64,000 nt of DNA from positions 62,001 through 126,000 of the forward strand of contig FMWZ01000006.1 in assembly GCA_900103495.1 (NCBI GenBank). The letters run 5' to 3'. The notes under the pieces are model-generated. The model was given only the letters and a program-made list of their open reading frames with translations, was not told the DNA's origin and did no database searches. This stretch comes from Lachnospiraceae bacterium G11 (GTDB lineage: Bacteria > Bacillota > Clostridia > Lachnospirales > Lachnospiraceae). Shown piece after piece: positions 1 through 7,664 of this stretch (within the stretch, counting starts at the first letter, position 1; each line of letters begins with the position of its first letter). The position numbers were made by a program, and so were the translations under genes.

Positions 1-360
1 GAGGTACGGACCACCTAACTACTTAGTGTAATACCACAAAGTAACGCAGTACAACTTTATAGGGAACTACCAATGAATGGTAATCGAGTACACCAAGTCG
101 GGTAGCGATTAGAAGAAGCCTAAATATTCGAGAGGAGATTAACGCTACAGTGCCAGAGGGCACAAAGGATGGAAAGATTACAACCCAAGATGGAGGGAAG
201 TCCATTGGAAACTGATTTTTAGAAGAGGGCATTGAGCGATAGGTTCGGTGCCCTCTTCTAGTTGTGCACGCAAGCGAAACTCTATTGAGAATGCTATGGA
301 AAATAACTTGGAAATGGTTTAAAATAGTAGGGTAAAGTTTTTATATCAAAGAGGAATGTT
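1..360. other. Opening intergenic stretch, no gene supported
   Basis: All + strand frames are broken by stops. The longest open piece is an in-frame tail of roughly 40 codons ending at the TGA just before 217. The only - strand ORF (69 codons, 23-232) has no ribosome site or recognisable domain. An inverted repeat AGAAGAGGGC / GCCCTCTTCT (221-230 and 250-259, loop of 19) could end an upstream transcript, but no T-run follows it. The remainder holds the weak upstream region of the GH3 gene. Confidence 0.5.
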
Positions 361-1710
361 ATGGAAGAAAAAACTAACGTAGAGCAGGAAAAGAGAGAGG
401 CCAGACGTAAACGCAGAAAGAAAAACGAAATCCTCTCCTATGTAACCGTGCTTCTTGTTTTGGCAATTTTGACTGTGGGCGGTATTGTTGCTGCCAAGTT
501 TTTATATAACCCTGCGCAGGAGGATAAGGCTGCTGAGGAAGTGGCTAATGAGATTCAGCAGGAACTTTCACAACAGGAAGAGGAAGTAATCCTTACGGAG
601 CCTGAACCTGTGGAGCCTGAAGTTACAGCACCCACAGCAGATGAAATCGGAGACCAGATTGTTACTCCCATCATCGAAGGCATGACCCTTGAAGAGAAGG
701 TTGCAGGTTTATTTATCGTAACTCCTGAGGCTATTACCGGTGTTGATACCGCTACTCAGGCAGGTGACGGAACCAAGAAAGCCATAGAGGAGTATCCGGT
801 TGGAGGAATTATTTATTTTTCCAAGAATATACAGAGCAAAGATCAGCTTACGGATATGATTTCAAAGACTGCTTCCTACTGTAAGTATCCAATGTTCTTC
901 GCAGTTGACGAAGAGGGCGGAGATGTGGCCCGAATTGCCAACAGCAGCATCGAAGTTGAGAAGACAGGCCCTGCAGCAGACATAGCCGCAACAGGAGACC
1001 CCAACAAGGCATATGTGGCTAACTCAGTTATAGCTTCATATCTTAAGGAACTTGGATTCAACCTTGATTTTGCCCCGGTTGCGGACGTTGCAAGTATCGA
1101 GGACAGCTTCATCGGAAACAGAGCATACGGAACAGACTTTAATGCCGCAGCACCCTTTGTTTCAAATGCGGTAACAGGCCTTCAGGAGAACGGCGTAAGC
1201 GCATGTCTTAAGCACTTCCCCGGACTTGGAGCCACAAGCGGCGATACACATAAAGAGATGGTTACCAACGAGCGTACATCTCAGGATTTCAAGGACAACG
1301 AGTTTATTACCTTTAAGGCAGGAATTGAGGCCGGAACTGATTTTATCATGGTAAGCCACATTTCCCTTCCTTCAATCACCGGCGACAACACACCTTGTTG
1401 TTTGATTCCTTCAATTGTAACCGACATGCTTCGTGCTGAACTTGGTTACAAGGGTGTCGTTATTACCGACGCCATGAACATGGCAGCAATTTCCGAGTAC
1501 TACTCATCTGACGAGGCAGCAATCAAGGCTTTGAAGGCAGGCTGTGACATGATTCTCATGCCCGAGAACTTCAAGGAAGCTTATGATGGAATCATTAAGG
1601 CTGTCAGAGAAGACCAGACTCTCGACGAGAAGAGAATCGATGATGCTCTTAAGAGAATCTACAAGGTTAAGTACAAAGAGCAGATTGCTGAGGAACTTGC
1701 CAAATACTAA
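361..1710 (+). CDS. nagZ: Membrane-anchored GH3 beta-N-acetylhexosaminidase (NagZ-like)
   Basis: Glycoside hydrolase family 3 N-terminal catalytic barrel, 449 residues, probably removing N-acetylglucosamine from cell-wall or glycan fragments outside the membrane. A basic N-terminus (residues 1-23) and one hydrophobic segment (about 24-46) form a signal anchor, followed by an acidic Glu/Pro linker to about residue 95. The GH3 motif KHFPGLG (about 283-289) precedes GDTHK, the His/Asp loop typical of NagZ enzymes. VITDAMNM (about 367-374) carries the expected nucleophile Asp. There is no C-terminal GH3 domain, as in NagZ rather than beta-glucosidases. Start ATG has GAGG upstream. It is a single-gene unit ended by the terminator at 1736. 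The family call is firm; the exact substrate is inferred. Confidence 0.88.
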   Translation: MEEKTNVEQEKREARRKRRKKNEILSYVTVLLVLAILTVGGIVAAKFLYNPAQEDKAAEEVANEIQQELSQQEEEVILTEPEPVEPEVTAPTADEIGDQIVTPIIEGMTLEEKVAGLFIVTPEAITGVDTATQAGDGTKKAIEEYPVGGIIYFSKNIQSKDQLTDMISKTASYCKYPMFFAVDEEGGDVARIANSSIEVEKTGPAADIAATGDPNKAYVANSVIASYLKELGFNLDFAPVADVASIEDSFIGNRAYGTDFNAAAPFVSNAVTGLQENGVSACLKHFPGLGATSGDTHKEMVTNERTSQDFKDNEFITFKAGIEAGTDFIMVSHISLPSITGDNTPCCLIPSIVTDMLRAELGYKGVVITDAMNMAAISEYYSSDEAAIKALKAGCDMILMPENFKEAYDGIIKAVREDQTLDEKRIDDALKRIYKVKYKEQIAEELAKY

Positions 1711-1735
1711 GGTCTGTGTTATTTTAGATAACGTG

Positions 1736-1767
1736 TCGGTCGGGGCGCATAACTCCGGCCGATTTTT
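1736..1767 (+). terminator. Rho-independent terminator after GH3 gene
   Basis: TCGGTCGGGG pairs with CTCCGGCCGA around a 7-nt loop and is followed by TTTTT. It lies 26 nt after the GH3 stop codon. Confidence 0.8.
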
Positions 1768-1770
1768 ATG

Positions 1771-1839
1771 AATGTGCAAGTTGGGGACAGTCCCCAAATT
1801 GCACCGTGCAAAGTGGGGACTGTCCCCAACTTGCACATT
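1771..1839. repeat. REP-like palindrome, copy 1
   Basis: Two 26-bp arms (1771-1796 and 1814-1839) are perfect inverted copies. Each contains the core GGGGACAGTCCCC flanked by TTGCAC/GTGCAA boxes. This is the first of eight related palindromes in the window, sitting between a terminator and the MATE gene. It has no coding potential. Confidence 0.85.
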
Positions 1840-1862
1840 GTAGTAGAAGTTGAGGTTTTTAC

Positions 1863-3242
1863 ATGGATAATAAAGAAGTAGTAAAAGAAAATAAAATGGG
1901 CACAATGCCCGTAAACAAGTTGCTTTTAAACATGTCCCTGCCCATGATGGCATCCATGCTGGTGCAGGCCATGTACAACATCGTAGACAGCATCTTCGTT
2001 TCAAGAGTCAGTGAGGGAGCTTTGACGGCTGTTACCCTGTCTTTCCCCATTCAGATGCTTATCATCGCGGTGGGAGGCGGTACCGGTGTAGGTATTAACG
2101 CGGTTCTTTCCAAGGCCCTTGGCGAAAAAGATCACGATGAGGTTAAGAAGTCCGCAACAAACGGCGTTTTCCTCATTGCAATGTCATACATCGTATTCCT
2201 GATGATTGGTTTATTTGGGGTTAAGCCGTTTTTCGCAACACAGAAGGTTGGGGATGCTCAGATACTTAATTATGGTATCCAGTATCTTTCAATCGTCTGC
2301 ATCTGTTCCGTGGGCGTGCTCACTCAGATGACTTTTGAGAGGCTTCTTCAGTCCACCGGCAAAACCATGTATTCCATGATTTCTCAGATGACCGGTGCAA
2401 TCATCAACTGTATTATGGACCCCATTCTGATCTTCGGTTTGTTCGGCGCCCCCAGACTTGAGGTTGCGGGTGCGGCCCTTGCTACAATCTTTGGACAGAT
2501 TGTGGGCGCATCTTTAGCGATTTACTTTAACCTTACAAAGGATAAGGAAGTTGTTCTTTCCTTCAGAGGATTTAAACCCGAAGGACGAATGATTAAAAAG
2601 ATTTATTCCGTTGGCCTGCCTTCCATTATTATGCAGTCCATCGGCTCAATTATGAACTACTGCATGAACCAGATTCTTCTTGGATTCTCCAGCACCGCAG
2701 CAGCAGTATTTGGTGCGTACTTCAAGCTCCAGAGCTTCTTCTTCATGCCTGTATTCGGACTTAACAATGGTTTGATTCCCATCGTTGCGTTTAACTATGG
2801 GGCAAAGAATCGTAAGAGGATGTTAAAAGCCATTAAGCTCAGCATCTTCTACGCTGAAATTTTATTCCTGATTGGAGTAATTGCATTTGAACTCTTCCCC
2901 GATAAGCTTCTTATGATATTTGATGCTTCTCCTGCGATGCTTGATATGGGCAGCAGAGCCTTAAGAACCATTGCGATTCACTTCCCCATTGCAGCCTACT
3001 GTATTATCGTAGGTACGGTATTCCAGTCTTTGGGTTACGGAGTTTACTCCCTTTGGGTATCAATCGCAAGACAGCTGGCAGTGCTTATCCCTGCGGCTTA
3101 CCTGCTTTCCCTGACTGGCGTGGTTCACAATGTGTGGTGGGCATTCCCTATTGCGGAGCTTGCTTCGGCAGTAGCCAGCACTTTCTTCTTTGTGAAGATT
3201 TATAACCATACCATTAAGGAGATTCCGCTGGGTGTGGATTGA
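1863..3242 (+). CDS. MATE family multidrug/sodium antiporter
   Basis: 459 residues with about 12 membrane segments and the MatE pattern: a short polar N-terminus, then LLLNMSLPMMASMLVQAMYN, the conserved opening of Na+- or H+-driven MATE exporters. GGTGVGINAVLSKALGE is also conserved in the DinF/NorM-like bacterial clade. It exports cationic drugs or metabolites; the substrate cannot be told from sequence. The start is the ATG with TGAGG upstream. It is monocistronic, between a REP palindrome and the terminator at 3251. Confidence 0.92.
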   Translation: MDNKEVVKENKMGTMPVNKLLLNMSLPMMASMLVQAMYNIVDSIFVSRVSEGALTAVTLSFPIQMLIIAVGGGTGVGINAVLSKALGEKDHDEVKKSATNGVFLIAMSYIVFLMIGLFGVKPFFATQKVGDAQILNYGIQYLSIVCICSVGVLTQMTFERLLQSTGKTMYSMISQMTGAIINCIMDPILIFGLFGAPRLEVAGAALATIFGQIVGASLAIYFNLTKDKEVVLSFRGFKPEGRMIKKIYSVGLPSIIMQSIGSIMNYCMNQILLGFSSTAAAVFGAYFKLQSFFFMPVFGLNNGLIPIVAFNYGAKNRKRMLKAIKLSIFYAEILFLIGVIAFELFPDKLLMIFDASPAMLDMGSRALRTIAIHFPIAAYCIIVGTVFQSLGYGVYSLWVSIARQLAVLIPAAYLLSLTGVVHNVWWAFPIAELASAVASTFFFVKIYNHTIKEIPLGVD

Positions 3243-3250
3243 GATTAATC

Positions 3251-3278
3251 AAAAAAGGACGCGAAAGCGTCCTTTTTT
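3251..3278 (+). terminator. Terminator after MATE gene
   Basis: GGACGC-GAAA-GCGTCC stem flanked by an A-run before and TTTTTT after; could work in both directions. Confidence 0.9.
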
Positions 3279-3325
3279 AGTAGAACACTTAGGGCCGCGT
3301 ATTTGTAGACTTTCGGTTTGCACTG

Positions 3326-3378
3326 TTGACAAGCGAACAATTAGTAGCTACAATCAAAAAAGGCGAACAATTAGTAGC
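3326..3378 (+). promoter_or_regulatory. TetR-gene promoter with two 16-bp direct repeats
   Basis: TTGACA (3326-3331) and TACAAT (3349-3354) with a 17-bp spacer. A 16-bp sequence GCGAACAATTAGTAGC lies inside the spacer (3333-3348) and is repeated exactly at 3363-3378, 30 bp downstream. Repeats across the promoter core of a TetR gene are the expected place for autorepression; binding itself is inferred. Confidence 0.7.
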
Positions 3379-3400
3379 CTAAAGGCGGGAGGATAACAAA

Positions 3401-4027
3401 ATGAAGCGTAACACAAAGGAAGAAATACTAATGGAATCGCTACGTCTATTCGCTTATTCAGGATATAGTGGTGTAACCATGAGAGATATTGCGGAAAAGG
3501 TCGGGATTAGACAAAGCTCTTTGTATAAGCACTTTACAGGAAAACAAGAAATATTTGATAGCATTGTTGAGCGAATGGACGCTGAATATAAAGCTAAATT
3601 GGATAAAATCAAATTGGTACATGACGATAGTGATAAGCGTGCTGAACAATATATCAAAAAAACTTTGAGTAGCATGGCAGATATAGGCGAAGCATTATTT
3701 CAATATTGGACGCAAGACGAGTATGCTTCATTATTTCGCAAAATGCTAATTGTGGAACAGTACCACAATTCAGACCTTGCGGCTATCTACGATAAATATT
3801 TTTTGTCGGGCGTAGTTGATTTTCAAGCAATGATTATTAGCCACTTAATTGAAAAAGGATTTTTCAAACAAGGAAATCCCCGATTGTTAGCGATTGAATT
3901 TTATGGCCCATTCTATTTGATGATAGCGGCATATGACACAGAAAAGGACAACGCCAGTTTTAAGGAGCTAATGCGTGAGCATGTAAAAAGTTTTGGAAAA
4001 TCACACGCTGTTTTTGTGGAGGAGTGA
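3401..4027 (+). CDS. TetR/AcrR family transcriptional regulator
   Basis: 208 residues. The N-terminal 50 residues are a TetR HTH (GVTMRDIAEKVGIRQSSLYKHF, with GIRQSSLYKHF as the recognition part). The rest is an all-helical ligand domain with no family-specific signature. GGCGGGAGG precedes the ATG. Codon use is clearly more AT-rich than flanking genes, as is the following gene, suggesting recent acquisition of the pair. It probably represses its own promoter and the membrane protein that follows with overlapping translation signals. Confidence 0.88.
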   Translation: MKRNTKEEILMESLRLFAYSGYSGVTMRDIAEKVGIRQSSLYKHFTGKQEIFDSIVERMDAEYKAKLDKIKLVHDDSDKRAEQYIKKTLSSMADIGEALFQYWTQDEYASLFRKMLIVEQYHNSDLAAIYDKYFLSGVVDFQAMIISHLIEKGFFKQGNPRLLAIEFYGPFYLMIAAYDTEKDNASFKELMREHVKSFGKSHAVFVEE

Positions 4028-4032
4028 TAGTA

Positions 4033-4710
4033 ATGGAAAAAGAAAAGTGTGTAGTTTATAAAGTTTGCTTTGTATCTGCGACAGCGGTTGCTATATTCAC
4101 ATTATTGTTTGTTGTTGCTTTAGTGCTTACTTATGACTTTTCCAAATGGACGGGAATTGAAAATTACTGCAAAAGTTTTCAACCAATTCAAATGCTTACT
4201 GTTATACCATCGCTCTTGCTTGCATTTTCATATGTCGGATTTGTAAGCGGCTTACATATCTATGCTCCTAATAGCAAAAAAATATGGAGCCAGTTAGCAT
4301 TGAGTTTTGGCTTACTCTATTCGGGAATATCTATTGCAAATTATTTGATACAGCTTGTTACAGTGATACCCAGTGTTCAAAATGGAATTACAGAAGGGCT
4401 TGGATTACTTGTTAGTGGATATTCTAATTCTGTTTTTTTTGCACTTATGGCATCCTATTTCTTGATGTGTATTTCTCTTTTCTTTTCAGCTTTCGTATTT
4501 GAAAAAAGCAAGAGATATAAATGGGTACGCAGCTTATTTGCATGTTCTGCTTTAGCTATTCCGTTATATTTAATTGGTAGCATTGTTAAGATAGCAATTA
4601 TTATGATGATAGGGGCAATGTGTTGGTTTATTGCCGCAACAATCGGCATGTTTGTTTTAGCATTTTGCTTTTATAAAAAAATCAACAGCATAAAACTGTT
4701 GATCTTGTGA
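4033..4710 (+). CDS. Multispan membrane protein of unknown function, TetR-linked
   Basis: 225 residues with about six hydrophobic segments and short loops; I do not recognise the family. The start is set at the ATG at 4033 because GGAGGAG (4018-4024) lies 8 nt upstream. A GTG at 4024 is in frame but falls inside that ribosome site. The preceding TetR stop (4025-4027) overlaps the same signal, so the two genes are translationally coupled. By analogy with TetR-transporter pairs it may handle a toxic compound, but no transporter motif is visible. An inverted repeat ATCAACAG/CTGTTGAT overlaps the 3' end. AT-rich like its partner. Confidence 0.7.
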   Translation: MEKEKCVVYKVCFVSATAVAIFTLLFVVALVLTYDFSKWTGIENYCKSFQPIQMLTVIPSLLLAFSYVGFVSGLHIYAPNSKKIWSQLALSFGLLYSGISIANYLIQLVTVIPSVQNGITEGLGLLVSGYSNSVFFALMASYFLMCISLFFSAFVFEKSKRYKWVRSLFACSALAIPLYLIGSIVKIAIIMMIGAMCWFIAATIGMFVLAFCFYKKINSIKLLIL

Positions 4711-4747
4711 GAAGCACCATGGAGAGCCTGACATACGTAAAAAGGGC

Positions 4748-4776
4748 TTGACAGAGTAATAGTGATATAGTAAACT
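4748..4776 (+). promoter_or_regulatory. Promoter of tRNA-Gly
   Basis: TTGACA (4748-4753), 17-bp spacer, TAAACT (4771-4776), 30 bp before the tRNA. Confidence 0.5.
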
Positions 4777-4780
4777 AACG

Positions 4781-4800
4781 TAGTCGTCAGTTGACGACTA
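4781..4800. promoter_or_regulatory. Perfect 9-bp-arm palindrome before tRNA-Gly
   Basis: TAGTCGTCA-GT-TGACGACTA lies between the promoter and the tRNA 5' end, covering the likely transcription start. It could be a 5'-leader hairpin for processing or an operator. Confidence 0.5.
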
Positions 4801-4805
4801 CATAT

Positions 4806-4878
4806 GCGCGAGTGGCTCAGTTGGTGGAGCGCGACCTTGCCAAGGTCGAGGCCGCGGGTTCGAGTCCCGTCTCGCGCT
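4806..4878 (+). tRNA. tRNA-Gly (anticodon GCC)
   Basis: A full cloverleaf can be drawn. Acceptor GCGCGAG pairs with CTCGCGC. The D arm is GCTC/GAGC, the anticodon arm is CGACC-TTGCCAA-GGTCG giving anticodon GCC, and the T arm is GCGGG-TTCGAGT-CCCGT. The discriminator is T and CCA is not encoded. It is a single tRNA gene ended by the terminator at 4891. Confidence 0.96.
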
Positions 4879-4890
4879 CTGATAACACAG

Positions 4891-4921
4891 AAAAGGACAT
4901 CCGTATGGATGTCCTTTTTTT
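4891..4921 (+). terminator. Terminator of tRNA-Gly
   Basis: AGGACATCC (4894-4902) pairs with GGATGTCCT (4907-4915), followed by seven Ts. The last bases run into the next promoter's -35 box. Confidence 0.92.
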
Positions 4922-4922
4922 G

Positions 4923-4975
4923 TTGACAAGGTGGCACAGGGGTGTTATACTCCAAATATGCTCCAGATGGAGCAT
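4923..4975 (+). promoter_or_regulatory. Promoter and operator of the ribbon-helix-helix gene
   Basis: TTGACA (4923-4928), exact 17-bp spacer, TATACT (4946-4951). A perfect palindrome ATGCTCCA-GA-TGGAGCAT (4958-4975) covers the start-site region. A further CTCCA half-site at 4950-4954 lies exactly 11 bp before the CTCCA at 4961-4965, giving three half-sites on one helix face. This fits autorepression by the RHH protein encoded 24 bp downstream. Confidence 0.75.
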
Positions 4976-4999
4976 AAATAATCGCGGGAGGAAATTAAT

Positions 5000-5398
5000 A
5001 TGGATGGAAATTCAGAGAAAGTATCAGTAAACATGAATGTTGGTACCCTGTCTCAAATCGATGTGTTGGTAGATTTAGGGTACTACTCTAATCGAAGTGA
5101 TTTTATCAATCAGGCGGTTAGACAGGCAATTGATCAAAAACAGTCTATTATCGAAAACGAGACATCGAAGCAGCGAGAATCTAATGGCGATTGGTTTACA
5201 GGTATCTGTGTAATAACCAAGGACCAGCTTCTCATAGCTAAAGAAAAAGGTAAAAAGTTAAAAATCAGGGGCTATGGGGTAGTTGTAATTGATAAAAAAC
5301 TTGATGACCTTGCTTTGGAAGTTATAGATAGCATTGACATCAAAGGGAAAATCCTGGCATCTCAGAAAATCAAAGACACATTTTCGAATATCAAGTAA
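5000..5398 (+). CDS. CopG/Arc-type ribbon-helix-helix regulator with C-terminal extension
   Basis: 132 residues. Residues 7-46 (KVSVNMNVGTLSQIDVLVDL, then SNRSDFINQAVRQAID) are a ribbon-helix-helix DNA-binding fold: one beta strand and two helices. The second half (about 66-132) is an unrecognised alpha/beta domain, GDWFTGICVITKDQL..., longer than usual for RHH antitoxins. GGGAGG lies 8 nt before the ATG. No toxin gene follows; the next gene is a DNA glycosylase 21 nt downstream, so the two may be co-transcribed. Likely binds the palindrome in its own promoter. Confidence 0.82.
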   Translation: MDGNSEKVSVNMNVGTLSQIDVLVDLGYYSNRSDFINQAVRQAIDQKQSIIENETSKQRESNGDWFTGICVITKDQLLIAKEKGKKLKIRGYGVVVIDKKLDDLALEVIDSIDIKGKILASQKIKDTFSNIK

Positions 5399-5419
5399 TA
5401 TGAATTGTAAGAGGGATGT

Positions 5420-6634
5420 ATGAAGACAATTACAAAGAAACAGGCCGGGCAGTTTATACTTGCCAAGCAGGGGCTGATAGGACCTCATAAATTTGAAGGG
5501 AAGAAGGGAGCATACGATTACGTACGTCAGGCAGGTTGCATTCAGTATGACCCTGTGGACGTGTGTGGAAAGAATGCGGAGCTCACCCTGCAGGCCAGAG
5601 TAAAGGGCTTTAAGAAAAAGATGCTCTTTGACCTTTTATATAAGGACAGGAAGTTAATTGACTATGCTGATAAGGAACTCTCAATTTGGCCCACAGAGGA
5701 CTGGCCTTATTTTTCTTCCTACAGGGAGAGAAGTATGGAGCTTGGCAGAACTTTTGATGGTCTGGAGGAACTGAAGGAGAGGGCAATCGATTTTATAAGG
5801 AAGAATGGGCCGGTATGCAGTGATTCTCTTCCGATTGAAGGGGAGATCTACTGGCATTCTTCCATGCATTGGAGCGGTAACTGGGATAAGAAGTCCCAAG
5901 CCGCAAGATCGGTACTTGAACAGCTTTATACCGATGGAGAGCTGATTATTCACCATAAGAAGGGAAGCAGGAAGTACTATGATCTTGCAAGGAAACACAT
6001 TGATTCATCCATTCTTGATTCAGCCAATCCCTGTAAGGATGAAGACGAATTCATAGCATGGAGAGTCCTTCGTCGAATAGGAGCGGTGGGACTTCTTTGG
6101 GATAAATCAAGTACGGCTTTCCTTGGAATAGATTTGAAGGCTGAGACAAGAAAGAGAATTCTCTCGAAACTTTCAGAGGAAGGGAAAATATGCGCCGTCA
6201 TGGTGGAAGGAGTTAAGGTACCCTTTTATTATTTGGCCTCGGATGAAGAACTGATGCAGAAAATACTTGAGGGAACAGCAGACCTTAAACCAAGAATGTC
6301 ATTTATTGCCCCACTTGACCCTTTAATGTGGGACAAGGCTCTGGTTCAGACCCTGTGGGATTTTCAGTATTCCTGGGAAATATATACACCGGCAGTGAAG
6401 CGCAAATACGGATATTATACCCTGCCGATTCTTTTCGGAGACAAATTCGTCGGAAGAATTGAAGCAGTACCCGAAAGAAAAGAAGAAGTCCTCGTTGTGA
6501 AAGGTTTATGGTGGGAAGATAATGTCCGCGTAACAGGGAAGACGAGAGATGCATTAGATAGAGCATTAAAGAAATTCGCAGGTTTTAATGACTGCCAGAG
6601 CTTTAAATACATGGCAAAAAATGTCGAGAAATAA
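5420..6634 (+). CDS. YcaQ/AlkZ-type DNA glycosylase (HTH_42 family)
   Basis: 404 residues of the winged-helix HTH_42 family. These glycosylases unhook DNA interstrand crosslinks and remove bulky alkylated bases. The catalytic loop reads CIQYDPVDVC with Gln42-x-Asp44. A Q-x-D motif is the form in Escherichia coli YcaQ, whereas AlkZ proper has Q-x-Q. The later part has repeated winged-helix segments (AARSVLEQLYTDGELIIHH and similar). It is about the usual length. It may protect against self-made or neighbour-made DNA-alkylating metabolites; no biosynthetic cluster is visible here. GAGGG ribosome site precedes the ATG. Confidence 0.88.
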   Translation: MKTITKKQAGQFILAKQGLIGPHKFEGKKGAYDYVRQAGCIQYDPVDVCGKNAELTLQARVKGFKKKMLFDLLYKDRKLIDYADKELSIWPTEDWPYFSSYRERSMELGRTFDGLEELKERAIDFIRKNGPVCSDSLPIEGEIYWHSSMHWSGNWDKKSQAARSVLEQLYTDGELIIHHKKGSRKYYDLARKHIDSSILDSANPCKDEDEFIAWRVLRRIGAVGLLWDKSSTAFLGIDLKAETRKRILSKLSEEGKICAVMVEGVKVPFYYLASDEELMQKILEGTADLKPRMSFIAPLDPLMWDKALVQTLWDFQYSWEIYTPAVKRKYGYYTLPILFGDKFVGRIEAVPERKEEVLVVKGLWWEDNVRVTGKTRDALDRALKKFAGFNDCQSFKYMAKNVEK

Positions 6635-6676
6635 CACTTATGTTTCTAGTAATATTAGCTCGCAAGGAGTTAAGAC

Positions 6677-7552
6677 ATGGAAGATCAGGTACGAGCAGTA
6701 CGAGTAATGCAGGATTATATCAGAAAGCATATTGATGAGGAAATCGGTATAGAGGATGTGGCAAGCGAGGCATCTTTCTCAAGCTCCCACGCCCGAAGAC
6801 TTTTCATCAAATATGTAGGCATGACGCCGGCGGTTTATATCAGGCGCCTTAAACTGTCCAGGTCAGCACTGAGACTGCGTGATGAGAACTGTCAGGTTCT
6901 TGATGTTGCCATGAATATGGGCTTTGGAAGTGTAGATGGATACCAGCGCGCATTCAGAAGAGAATTCGGCTGTAATCCCAAAGAGTATGCCGGAAGCCCG
7001 GTGCCCATATGGCTTTTTACTCCTTATCCTATCCAAATAAAAGAAAGGAAAGAGAGAACTATGAGCGAGACAAGAAGTGTTTTTATCCAGGTGATTGAGA
7101 AGCCTGCAAGAAAAGTAATCATTAAGCGAGGAATAAAGGCTACGGAATACTGGTCATATTGTGAGGAAGTGGGCTGCGATGTCTGGGGGCTTTTGACAAG
7201 TATCAAGTCCATCAGCGGTGAGCCGGTGTGCTTATGGCTTCCCAAGCATTTAAGAAAGCCTGCAGCCAACGAATATGTACAGGGTGTAGAAGTTGAACTT
7301 GATTATTCCGGAGCGATTCCCGAGGGATTTGAGGTTATCGAATTGCCTGCATCCACATATCTTTTGTTTAGAGGAGAGCCCTTTGAGGATGATAATTACG
7401 AAGAGGCTATTGGCGAGATCTGGAACGCTGAGAAGAAGTATGATCCTTCATTTATCGGATATGAGTGGGATGATATGAATCCCAGAATTCAGCTTGAGCC
7501 TAGGGGAAAGCGCGGTTATATCGAACTTGTACCGGTGAAGAAGATACAATAG
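6677..7552 (+). CDS. AraC-family regulator with GyrI-like effector domain
   Basis: 291 residues. Residues 1-105 hold the two HTH units of an AraC DNA-binding domain (IGIEDVASEASFSSSHARRLF and VLDVAMNMGFGSVDGYQRAFRREF). Residues about 130-290 are a GyrI-like/SOUL effector-binding domain, the Rob/BmrR-type layout that senses amphipathic drugs or metabolites. AAGGAGT precedes the ATG. It stands alone, 42 nt after the glycosylase and 112 nt before the ArsR gene. Target genes are unknown. Confidence 0.9.
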   Translation: MEDQVRAVRVMQDYIRKHIDEEIGIEDVASEASFSSSHARRLFIKYVGMTPAVYIRRLKLSRSALRLRDENCQVLDVAMNMGFGSVDGYQRAFRREFGCNPKEYAGSPVPIWLFTPYPIQIKERKERTMSETRSVFIQVIEKPARKVIIKRGIKATEYWSYCEEVGCDVWGLLTSIKSISGEPVCLWLPKHLRKPAANEYVQGVEVELDYSGAIPEGFEVIELPASTYLLFRGEPFEDDNYEEAIGEIWNAEKKYDPSFIGYEWDDMNPRIQLEPRGKRGYIELVPVKKIQ

Positions 7553-7617
7553 CGCATCCTAGCTTCGGTGAAAAAATTGAATTTATGATATATGAATCTT
7601 TAAAGTAAGGTTTGTGA

Positions 7618-7643
7618 TATAATATATTTCGATGGGTATAGAA
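7618..7643 (+). promoter_or_regulatory. -10 box and ArsR operator before 7665 gene
   Basis: TATAAT (7618-7623) followed after 4 nt by TTCGATGGGTATAGAA (7628-7643), which fits the imperfect palindrome TTC-N-AT-N4-AT-N-GAA. The same arrangement with the same 4-nt gap is found before the ABC operon at 8777-8802. The -35 region is weak. Confidence 0.7.
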
Positions 7644-7664
7644 TAAGCTTATGGAGATATAAAA

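Noticed and set aside
23-232. 69-residue ORF on the - strand
   Set aside because: No ribosome site, no domain, and hydrophobic residues without helix pattern; probably chance.
1-260. rRNA, RNase P RNA or group II intron end at the window start
   Set aside because: None of the conserved core motifs of these RNAs could be found; only a simple 10-bp inverted repeat.
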